Below, piece by piece: positions 1 to 5,551 of a DNA stretch of 5,551 bases (position 1 is the stretch's first letter; each line of letters begins with the position of its first letter). A program made the position numbers and the translations under genes. Origin of the DNA: Peptococcaceae bacterium BRH_c23 (GTDB lineage Bacteria > Bacillota_B > Desulfitobacteriia > Desulfitobacteriales > Desulfitobacteriaceae); the NCBI GenBank assembly GCA_000961805.1, contig LADV01000313.1:1-5551 (forward strand), read 5' to 3'. A model generated the notes under the pieces. That model was given only the letters and a program-made list of their open reading frames with translations. It had not been told where the DNA came from and did not search any database.

Positions 1-129
1 GATTGACGCGACTCTGCCTAATGGATTCGCTCCGCAAGTTCACTCCATCCTGTTTGGGGTCGACGAGAGATTGGGCCGACGGGAGTCGGGTTAGTAGGGC
101 GAGGACTGAGGTGGCAACGATGGGAAATG

Positions 130-174
130 GTGTTGAATTACTTCGTTCTCAACACGTAGCGAAGCTTTGCTTCG
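130..174. repeat. Two adjacent small hairpins
   Basis: The first hairpin pairs GTGTTGA (130-136) with TCAACAC (149-155), perfect over 7 bp with a 12-nt loop. The second pairs CGAAGC (160-165) with GCTTCG (169-174), 6 bp around a TTT loop. The first loop contains CTTCG, which could alternatively pair with CGAAG of the second stem, so mutually exclusive folds are possible. There is no T-run after either stem, so they are not obvious terminators. Function unknown. Confidence 0.45.
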
Positions 175-232
175 TAAATCTATCAAGGATTTGATTGAAA
201 TTGGCTTTGATATATAGTTGAGATAAGTCTTA

Positions 233-272
233 GGGTACAAAGGTTTTTAAGCCTTTGTGCCCGACTTTATTT
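233..272 (+). terminator. Probable intrinsic terminator upstream of dnaJ
   Basis: GGGTACAAAGG (233-243) pairs with CCTTTGTGCCC (252-262) over 11 positions, including one T-G wobble, around an 8-nt loop. It is followed by the T-rich tail GACTTTATTT. The stem is strong but the T-tract is interrupted, so termination may be partial. It would end or attenuate transcription arriving from the left, most likely dnaK or whatever gene precedes the window. That fits dnaJ having its own promoter just downstream. Confidence 0.6.
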
Positions 273-290
273 GTAGAAAAGCAAATTAAA

Positions 291-306
291 ATCCATAAAA
301 ATGGAT
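291..306. repeat. Perfect 6-bp inverted repeat
   Basis: ATCCAT (291-296) and ATGGAT (301-306) are separated by AAAA. Flanking AAA and TTT extend the pairing if one A is bulged. It sits between the terminator-like stem and the dnaJ promoter candidate. On the - strand it is followed by a T-rich stretch, so it could act as a weak terminator in that direction. It could equally be chance in AT-rich DNA. Confidence 0.3.
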
Positions 307-312
307 ATTTCC

Positions 313-341
313 TTGTGCTTGAAGGCGAGCGGTCATATAAT
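313..341 (+). promoter_or_regulatory. Candidate sigma-A promoter for dnaJ
   Basis: A perfect -10 hexamer TATAAT lies at 336-341. Exactly 17 nt upstream is TTGTGC (313-318), which keeps only the TTG core of a -35 box. Transcription would start near 348-350, about 50 nt before the dnaJ ATG. A vegetative promoter between dnaK and dnaJ is known in the B. subtilis dnaK operon, so an internal promoter here is plausible. The weak -35 suggests modest or activator-aided strength. Confidence 0.5.
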
Positions 342-365
342 ACTATAGTACTTTGATACTACAGT
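340..365. promoter_or_regulatory. Tandem operator-like motif over dnaJ start site
   Basis: ATACTATAGT (340-349) and ATACTACAGT (356-365) match at 9 of 10 positions with a 16-bp period. The first copy also forms the perfect 10-bp palindrome TACTATAGTA (341-350). The pair begins inside the -10 box and covers the predicted start site, which is where a repressor would block transcription. No known operator is matched confidently; the only resemblance is loose, to ACT-rich half sites of BlaI/CopY-type repressors. The binding protein is unknown. Confidence 0.35.
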
Positions 366-377
366 GGAATGGGTTAA

Positions 378-1505
<1,128 letters not shown>

Positions 1506-1519
1506 AAAGGAGTATAAAC

Positions 1520-2461
1520 ATGGATTGGCGTGAAGTGGCGGTAACAGTTTCATCCGATGGAGAAGAAGCTGTTGCCGATCTTTTTTATCAATTAGGTTGT
1601 ACAGGTGTCAGTATCGAAGATCCGGAAGTTTTGCTGAATTACATAGAATCTGGAGAATGGGATTACCATAGTTTTGGAGAGGTTAAGCTTACTGGGACGT
1701 CTGTTGTAAAGGGTTATTTTGCGGAAGATGATGAATTAGGGGAGAAACTGGGCAAGCTTGATTTGGGAGTTCAAGAGTTGCTTAAGCGCTCTCCGGATTG
1801 GGTTATTCAGACTAAAGGGCTAACGCTGAAGGAAGTTGATTGGGAAACGGCGTGGAAGGCCTATTTTAAACCGGTTCGAATTGGCAAACATATTTTGGTT
1901 AAGCCAACTTGGGAGCAGGCAGAGCTTTTGCCTGGGGATATTGTCATTGAACTTGACCCGGGTATGGCTTTTGGAACTGGGACCCATCCGACGACTACAC
2001 TGTGTCTGAAGACGATGGAGGGCATCATTAAGCCGGGGCAAACTGTGTTTGATTTGGGGACTGGTTCTGGAATTTTGGCCGTTGCTGCTGCCAAACTCGG
2101 GGCAAAGGTCGAGGCGGTGGATCTTGATTCGGTCGCAATCAAGGTAGCCCAAGAAAACGTGGACTTAAATGGTGTGCACGATCGAGTTCGAGTGGCTCGT
2201 GGAGATTTAGGCACTGTACTGACGGGACAAGCGGATGTCGTAATTGCCAATATTATTGCAGATGTTATATTAATTTTACTTCCAGATTTAAAACGTATAT
2301 TGCATCCCAATGGCGAATTTTTAGCGTCTGGCATTATTGATAATCGAGCCGACGAAGTGGAAGAAGCCATTGAGGGAGCCGGGCTCGAGATTATTGAACG
2401 CATTTTGGATTCTGGGTGGATTTTATTTCGAGCGAGGTGGGCCAATCGTGAATCGGTTTAA
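1520..2461 (+). CDS. prmA: Ribosomal protein L11 methyltransferase
   Basis: PrmA uses S-adenosylmethionine to methylate ribosomal protein L11 (known for the family: N-terminal amine and lysines). The 313-residue product has the usual Firmicutes length. An N-terminal substrate-recognition domain covers roughly residues 1-100. The family signature [14 protein letters not shown] is at 146-159. The SAM-binding motif with DLGTGSG is at 178-184, an acidic DLD that would contact the SAM ribose is at 201-203, and NIIADV, the equivalent of the catalytic NxxA-type loop, is at 244-249. The start is ATG 1520 with AAGGAG (1507-1512) 7 nt before it. It lies 14 nt after dnaJ and overlaps rsmE by 14 nt, so it is almost certainly in the same transcript. 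It corresponds to yqeT of the B. subtilis dnaK operon. Confidence 0.96.
   Translation: MDWREVAVTVSSDGEEAVADLFYQLGCTGVSIEDPEVLLNYIESGEWDYHSFGEVKLTGTSVVKGYFAEDDELGEKLGKLDLGVQELLKRSPDWVIQTKGLTLKEVDWETAWKAYFKPVRIGKHILVKPTWEQAELLPGDIVIELDPGMAFGTGTHPTTTLCLKTMEGIIKPGQTVFDLGTGSGILAVAAAKLGAKVEAVDLDSVAIKVAQENVDLNGVHDRVRVARGDLGTVLTGQADVVIANIIADVILILLPDLKRILHPNGEFLASGIIDNRADEVEEAIEGAGLEIIERILDSGWILFRARWANRESV
2436..2440 (+). promoter_or_regulatory. rsmE ribosome binding site inside prmA
   Basis: GGTGG, preceded by GA, lies within the prmA reading frame 7 nt before GTG 2448. It supports this GTG as the rsmE start rather than the ATG at 2337, which would give a 37-residue N-terminal extension encoded by prmA sequence in another frame. 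Confidence 0.75.
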
Positions 2462-3185
2462 AATTACAGAGCTTGGAAACGATGTTTTTTGGTTACGTGA
2501 TTCGGAGCGAGAGCACCTTGTCCGTGTGCTTAGGCTTTCGCCGGGAGACTTGGTTGTGGGTTATGATAATTCCGGGAGAGAGTATACGAGTGTCATCCTT
2601 AAGATCGAGGACAAAAGTGTCACTTGTCGGATTCTTAGTACAGATCAGCCTGATGTAGAGGCCCATACCGCTGTTTATTTAGTGGCAGGACTTTCCAAGG
2701 GGGAAAAGATGGAATGGGTGATTCAGAAAGGGACTGAGCTGGGCATGATAGGGCTTATTCCTTTGCGAGCTAAGCGTTCAATTGTACATATTGAGGGAAG
2801 TAAAGCACTGGACAGGGTCGCTCGGTGGCAAAAAATTGCCTCGGAAGCTTCGAAACAGTCGCATAGGGTGCAGGAACCGGAAATTTTTGAGGTTAGCGAT
2901 TGGAAGAATCTGAAGGAGAAATTACCTGAGGGGACTCAGTGGATTATTCCCTATGAAGAAGAAAAGACTCAGCGCTTAGCTTCCGTGCTTAAAACGATGG
3001 ATCCTGAGCACCCTATTGCCCTGCTGATTGGTCCTGAGGGAGGGTTTGAGGAGGCCGAGGTTGCTTGGGCGCAAGAGGAGCTGGGGGCTCAAAGTGTCTC
3101 ACTGGGTCCGAGAATTCTTCGGACGGAAACGGCGGCCTTGGCCGTGCTCACGATGGTTTTGGCGCATTATGGGGATTTAGGGTAG
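2448..3185 (+). CDS. rsmE: 16S rRNA (uracil-1498-N3)-methyltransferase
   Basis: RsmE methylates N3 of U1498 in helix 44 of 16S rRNA using S-adenosylmethionine. The GTG start at 2448 gives 245 residues, the standard family length, beginning [10 protein letters not shown]. The N-terminal PUA-like RNA-binding part carries HLVRVLR (residues 23-29). The SPOUT knotted catalytic part carries [16 protein letters not shown] (84-99), an [10 protein letters not shown] segment (131-140), the SAM-binding IGPEGGF (194-200) and [12 protein letters not shown] (219-230), all typical of the family. It overlaps the prmA end by 14 nt in another frame, which suggests translational coupling. It corresponds to yqeU in B. 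subtilis. A large palindromic element begins about 11 nt past its stop codon and may shape the 3' end of its mRNA. Confidence 0.96.
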   Translation: MNRFKITELGNDVFWLRDSEREHLVRVLRLSPGDLVVGYDNSGREYTSVILKIEDKSVTCRILSTDQPDVEAHTAVYLVAGLSKGEKMEWVIQKGTELGMIGLIPLRAKRSIVHIEGSKALDRVARWQKIASEASKQSHRVQEPEIFEVSDWKNLKEKLPEGTQWIIPYEEEKTQRLASVLKTMDPEHPIALLIGPEGGFEEAEVAWAQEELGAQSVSLGPRILRTETAALAVLTMVLAHYGDLG

Positions 3186-3194
3186 GGGACTTGT

Positions 3195-3395
3195 GGGACA
3201 CAGCGCTCGGTGCCTACGACGCAGAGCAAACTAACCGTTCAAGCTCCTACTGTGGGGAGCGGGATACCCGCCAGACTCGCCATCCTTGGCTCGGTTGGCG
3301 GCAGTGCACATCCTTGTGCACTGTCCCGTATCTGGGGTCAGTCGCTTGAACGGAAGTTTGCTTTTCTGCTTACGTAGAGACGTCGCGCTCGTGTC
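3195..3395. repeat. Large palindromic, multi-hairpin non-coding element
   Basis: Outer arms pair in register: GACACAGCGC (3197-3206) with GCGCT-C-GTGTC (3385-3395), CTACG (3214-3218) with CGTAG (3373-3377), GCAGA (3221-3225) with TCTGC (3365-3369), GCAAACT (3226-3232) with AGTTTGC (3355-3361), and CCGTTCAAGC (3235-3244) with GCTTGAACGG (3344-3353). That is about 37 bp broken by small bulges. The enclosed 99 nt can form further hairpins, including GCGGG-ATA-CCCGC (3259-3271) or CCGCCA/TGGCGG (3268-3273/3296-3301), GCCA-TCCT-TGGC (3279-3290), and the perfect 9-bp CAGTGCACA/TGTGCACTG (3302-3323). No reading frame in it looks real. It could be a structured RNA, a repetitive palindromic mobile sequence, or both. 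I do not recognise a named family. Confidence 0.75.
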
Positions 3396-3421
3396 ACACT
3401 GCGTCCCTGGTCTGGGTCGGG

Positions 3422-3437
3422 GAACGGAAGAACGGAA
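3422..3437. repeat. Tandem GAACGGAA repeat
   Basis: The octamer GAACGGAA occurs twice back to back (3422-3429, 3430-3437). A third copy lies in the right arm of the palindromic element (3348-3355). The surrounding 3396-3467 is purine-rich with no gene. It may be part of the same accessory element as the palindrome. Confidence 0.55.
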
Positions 3438-3467
3438 GAGCGAGGGATAGGAACGAAAGGTTTGGGA

Positions 3468-3498
3468 GACGGCACATTTATGTGCGCCGTCTTGTCTC
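3468..3498 (+). terminator. Hairpin in the mtaB leader, possible attenuator
   Basis: GACGGC (3468-3473) pairs with GCCGTC (3486-3491) and ACA (3474-3476) with TGT (3481-3483), leaving a 2-nt bulge and a TTTA loop. The tail CTTGTCTC is only moderately T-rich, so this is a weak terminator candidate at best. GAGAC (3466-3470) and GTCTC (3494-3498) give a competing outer pairing. It sits about 58 nt before mtaB and would lie in any transcript reading through from rsmE. Confidence 0.35.
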
Positions 3499-3555
3499 TA
3501 GGGCAGATTTATTTGAATCACTAGCCACGAACCACGTTAAAGAAGGTGGAGTATT

Positions 3556-4923
3556 ATGTCTCAAGAAGTTGAACAGGTTAATACGCATGCAGCGATCTTC
3601 GAACCACGTACTACGAACGACGAACCAAGAAAGGCTGTTTGTTTTGTTACACTGGGTTGTAAAGTGAATCAAACCGAAAGTGAAGCGATGGCTCAACTTT
3701 TTCGAGAGGCGAAGTATCAGGTGGTGGGTGCCTCGGAAGAAGCGGATGTTGTGGTGGTTAATACTTGTACGGTGACAAATACTGGAGATAGTAAATCCCG
3801 CCAAGTTATTCGTCGAATGATCAAGGCTCACCCTGAGAGCGTTGTCGTGGTCATGGGCTGTTACGCCCAGACGGCACCGGGCGAGATATTGGGGATTGAA
3901 GGGGTTGATCTGGTCCTTGGAACTCAGGATCGTGTGAAGATTTTAGAGTGGATTGAGCGAGTGAAAGCGGAGAGAAAGCCTCAGAATGCTGTGCGTGGGA
4001 TTTGGGATGCTGAGGAATTTGAAGAGCTTCCACAACTCAGTGAGGAGCAACGTACTCGTGCGATGTTGAAGATTCAAGAAGGGTGTAATCAGTTCTGTAC
4101 CTACTGTATTATTCCGTATGCCAGGGGTCCTTTGCGGAGTCGTATTCCTGAGAATGCGATCGCTGAGGCTCGGAGGTTAGTTGAGGAGGGATATCCTGAA
4201 ATTGTCTTGACCGGGATTCATACAGGGTATTACGGACAGGACTTGGAAGACCCTTGGAGTTTAGCTCGTTTGGTTCGAGAACTGGATAAGATCCCTGGGC
4301 TTCGTCGCCTGCGCCTGAGTTCGATTGAACCGATGGAATATACGGAGGAGTTGATCGAGAGTATTGTTGCGTCTGATAAGGTGTGCCCCCATTTACATAT
4401 GCCTTTACAGAGCGGTAGTGATAGGGTGCTAGCCCGTATGCACCGTCCTTATAATTTGAGCCAATACAAAGAGCTTTTGGAAAGACTCCACCAGAGGATT
4501 CCAAATCTTGCGGTCACAACGGATATTATTGCTGGTTTCCCAGGGGAAACTGAAGAGGATCATCTTTCCACGCTTGAATTTGCAAAGTCCTGTGGTTTTT
4601 CCGGAATTCATGTGTTTCCGTATTCGAAACGGAAAGGAACCCCTGCAGCGGATTATCCGGATCAAGTTTCGAAGAAACTCAAGGATCAACGGGTTAAGGA
4701 ACTTTTGTTGGTTGCCCGTGATAGTCAGCAAGCCTTCATTCGTCCGTTTATTGGAAAACCAGTCGAAGTACTGATTGAATGGGTTGATCCAGTGGGGTGT
4801 GCTGTGGGGCATACACCTCATTATATTCAGGTTCACCTGCCGACTCAGGAGGATGGGAAGTCGTGGACCGCGGGACAGCTTGTGACGGTCATTCTGGAGG
4901 AGCGCCACATCAAGCGATCCTAA
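3556..4923 (+). CDS. mtaB: tRNA (t6A37) methylthiotransferase MtaB
   Basis: MtaB is a radical-SAM iron-sulfur enzyme that adds a methylthio group to t6A at position 37 of tRNAs reading ANN codons, giving ms2t6A. The 455-residue product has an N-terminal methylthiotransferase domain opening with TLGCKVNQTES (32-42) and cluster cysteines C35, C71 and C102. The radical-SAM motif CNQFCTYC supplies C177, C181 and C184. A C-terminal TRAM RNA-binding domain covers about 395-452. The start is ATG 3556 with AGGTGGAG at 3544-3551; no later in-frame start exists before the conserved core. The first 25 or so residues precede the conserved core and look longer than usual. It corresponds to yqeV, the last gene of the B. 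subtilis dnaK operon, but here a 370-bp gap separates it from rsmE. Confidence 0.95.
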   Translation: MSQEVEQVNTHAAIFEPRTTNDEPRKAVCFVTLGCKVNQTESEAMAQLFREAKYQVVGASEEADVVVVNTCTVTNTGDSKSRQVIRRMIKAHPESVVVVMGCYAQTAPGEILGIEGVDLVLGTQDRVKILEWIERVKAERKPQNAVRGIWDAEEFEELPQLSEEQRTRAMLKIQEGCNQFCTYCIIPYARGPLRSRIPENAIAEARRLVEEGYPEIVLTGIHTGYYGQDLEDPWSLARLVRELDKIPGLRRLRLSSIEPMEYTEELIESIVASDKVCPHLHMPLQSGSDRVLARMHRPYNLSQYKELLERLHQRIPNLAVTTDIIAGFPGETEEDHLSTLEFAKSCGFSGIHVFPYSKRKGTPAADYPDQVSKKLKDQRVKELLLVARDSQQAFIRPFIGKPVEVLIEWVDPVGCAVGHTPHYIQVHLPTQEDGKSWTAGQLVTVILEERHIKRS

Positions 4924-5204
4924 GTAAAGGTACATAAGTATTGGGCTTGGGGATAGCAAACAAAACATCCCGTGACAGAGATTTGACAGATTTGACAAAT
5001 TGGCGGGGAAATTTAGTCAATTTATACCCTTGGATGGAATAAGATAAGACCAGCTAATAAAAGTCAAGAGTTTGTCTGATTATTTCTTTTAATTTTCGGT
5101 TTGTAAAATACGGCATAACAAACTAAGCCATTGAAAAATCCGAACAATGACCTAAACGTTAATTTTTGGGAAGCCCACCTAGAGAAACGGGACGCTCGGC
5201 GCTA
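4924..5204. other. AT-rich intergenic region between mtaB and IS
   Basis: No gene is supported in this stretch. It holds GGGAT/ATCCC (4950-4954/4967-4971, 12-nt loop), a 9-bp tandem repeat with an overlapping inverted repeat (4979-5020), a T-rich stretch (5071-5096), and a weak 6-bp inverted repeat GTTTGT/ACAAAC (5099-5123). On the - strand TTGACT (5062-5067) and TCTTAT (5039-5044) are 17 nt apart and could form a leftward promoter antisense to mtaB. That pair may be chance in such AT-rich DNA. The genes usually found after mtaB in Firmicutes are absent, at least up to the IS. Confidence 0.5.
4979..5027 (+). repeat. 9-bp tandem repeat and inverted repeat after mtaB
   Basis: AGATTTGAC is repeated directly (4979-4987, 4988-4996). 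The second copy starts an inverted repeat: TTGACAAATT (4992-5001) pairs with AATTT-A-GTCAA (5010-5020) over 10 bp with one bulged A and an 8-nt G-rich loop, followed by TTTATAC. It may act as a weak mtaB terminator or as a protein-binding site. The stem is too AT-rich and the tail too short for a confident terminator call. Confidence 0.4.
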
Positions 5205-5251
5205 GCCAAGCAAACTCTCTTTCAATTTGGGGTAACTCTCTGGAGTAAAAG

Positions 5252-5383
5252 AGACTTTGCAGTCTTCAAGCGTTTGGGTGTAGTGCACGTGTCAATAGGA
5301 TGATGGCGAGCATATCCTCGGTCTAACGCCCTCCGGTATCCCTCGCATCACCTTTGACACGATCCGAATGGCTCTGTCGTATC
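5252..5383 (-). ncRNA. Candidate bridge/seek RNA of the IS element
   Basis: Reading leftward, the first hairpin pairs 5377-5383 with 5361-5367 (two 3-bp blocks and one mismatch). It is followed by a long hairpin pairing 5342-5360 with 5289-5310. That one has blocks of 7, 3, 5 and 4 bp (GTGTCAA, AGG, TGATG, CGAG) with three single-base bulges, all on one side. The 31-nt interior (5311-5341) can pair a little more and leaves a 17-nt apical loop. A third hairpin AGACT-GCAA-AGTCT (5252-5265) has a GNRA loop. IS1111-group elements are known to encode their guide RNA downstream of the transposase, and this architecture fits. Guide segments cannot be assigned without the donor ends. Confidence 0.45.
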
Positions 5384-5395
5384 CAAACTATTCCT

Positions 5396-5551
5396 TTAAG
5401 CAGCTGCTGGTTGAGGCTTTGTTGTCCTCCAAGTTTGATGATCTTCAGGTCGTTTAATCACAAAGGGCTTTTGGTCACGAAGAACAGCAAATATGTAGTG
5501 AAGAAGTTTGTGCATGACGGCCACGAGAGCCACCTTTTTCTTCTTGCTGAC
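5396..5551 (-). CDS. IS110-family transposase, C-terminal fragment (cut by window edge)
   Basis: The last 51 codons of a transposase run in from the right edge and stop at TAA 5396-5398. The segment VSKKKKVALVAVMHKLLHYI and the following FAVLRDQKPF match the C-terminal end of IS110/IS116/IS902 transposases, where a basic patch is followed by a KLL helix and a short tail. These DEDD-type recombinases use a guide RNA to join element ends and target. The N-terminal DEDD catalytic domain and the start codon are outside the window, so it is unknown whether the gene is intact. No frameshift is seen in the visible part. It faces mtaB convergently. The family call is from pattern memory on a short segment. 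Confidence 0.7.
   Translation of the reverse strand, partial: VSKKKKVALVAVMHKLLHYIFAVLRDQKPFVIKRPEDHQTWRTTKPQPAAA

Larger units (their letters stand above)
5205..5551 (-). mobile_element. Partial IS110-family insertion sequence, 3' end
   Basis: The element is recognised from the transposase C-terminus on the - strand (5396-5551) and the structured non-coding DNA after its stop. The rest lies beyond the right edge of the window. Its end near mtaB cannot be fixed from the sequence: IS110-family elements often lack terminal inverted repeats and target duplications, and the other end is not available for comparison. The boundary given is only where the structured region fades. The long, folded 3' non-coding end favours the IS1111 subgroup layout over the classic IS110 layout. 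Confidence 0.55.

Noticed and set aside
1..62. Short - strand frame running off the left edge, with a possible GTG start after an AGGATGGAG stretch
   Set aside because: Only about 14 residues are visible from the possible start, with no family match and an awkward spacing. Too little to call.
3..194. 63-codon + strand reading frame upstream of dnaJ
   Set aside because: No recognisable family, no good ribosome binding site, and it overlaps the hairpin-rich DNA. It is most likely a chance frame.
191..218. Promoter-like TTGATT, 16-nt spacer, TATAGT
   Set aside because: It would fire straight into the terminator-like stem at 233-262, and AT-rich DNA gives such matches by chance. The 313-341 candidate has a perfect -10 box and better placement.
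1861..2445. 194-codon - strand frame opposite prmA
   Set aside because: It is a shadow of the well-supported prmA gene, and its protein is low-complexity without family features.
2337..2447. Longer rsmE start at ATG 2337
   Set aside because: It would add 37 residues read out of frame within prmA. GTG 2448 has a ribosome binding site and gives the standard family length.
3065..3349. 94-codon + frame crossing the rsmE end and the palindrome
   Set aside because: It starts inside rsmE in another frame and reads through the hairpins. The protein has no family features.
5039..5067. Leftward promoter TTGACT, 17 nt, TCTTAT antisense to mtaB
   Set aside because: Spacing is ideal, but the -10 matches only 4 of 6 positions in AT-rich DNA and no transcript unit is evident. 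Mentioned only in the region description.

Overview
The window reads as a low-GC Gram-positive (Firmicutes) chromosome. The gene order dnaJ - prmA - rsmE - mtaB, all on the + strand, matches the distal half of the hrcA-grpE-dnaK-dnaJ-yqeT-yqeU-yqeV heat-shock operon known from Bacillus subtilis. Strong purine-rich ribosome binding sites, one GTG start and the protein sequences are compatible with an anaerobic Clostridia / Peptococcaceae-type genome such as Desulfosporosinus or Desulfitobacterium. That genus-level guess is from impression only.

Layout. Positions 1-398 hold no gene I can support. This stretch contains several small hairpins, a terminator-like 11-bp stem (233-262), a candidate sigma-A promoter (313-341) and a tandem ten-base motif just after it (340-365). 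No dnaK end and no CIRCE operator are seen. dnaJ (399-1505), prmA (1520-2461) and rsmE (2448-3185) are tightly packed, with a 14-nt gap and then a 14-nt overlap, so they are probably co-transcribed. A 370-bp gap (3186-3555) separates rsmE from mtaB (3556-4923). Most of this gap is a very large imperfect palindrome (3197-3395, about 37 paired bases in the arms) enclosing several hairpins, followed by tandem GAACGGAA repeats and another hairpin. After mtaB comes AT-rich non-coding DNA, then the 3' end of an IS110-family transposase on the - strand (5396-5551, cut by the window edge). Downstream of its stop codon is a strongly structured non-coding stretch.

How the genes fit together. DnaJ is the Hsp40 co-chaperone of DnaK. 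PrmA methylates ribosomal protein L11, RsmE methylates 16S rRNA (m3U1498) and MtaB makes the ms2t6A37 modification of tRNA. The cluster therefore joins protein folding to maintenance of the translation machinery, as in other Firmicutes.

The two most interesting points are non-coding: the long palindromic element between rsmE and mtaB, and the candidate guide (bridge/seek) RNA in the 3' non-coding end of the IS110/IS1111-like element. A short motif shared between the outer arm of the palindrome and the DNA next to the IS end hints that the IS may have targeted a copy of that repeat. This last idea is speculative.
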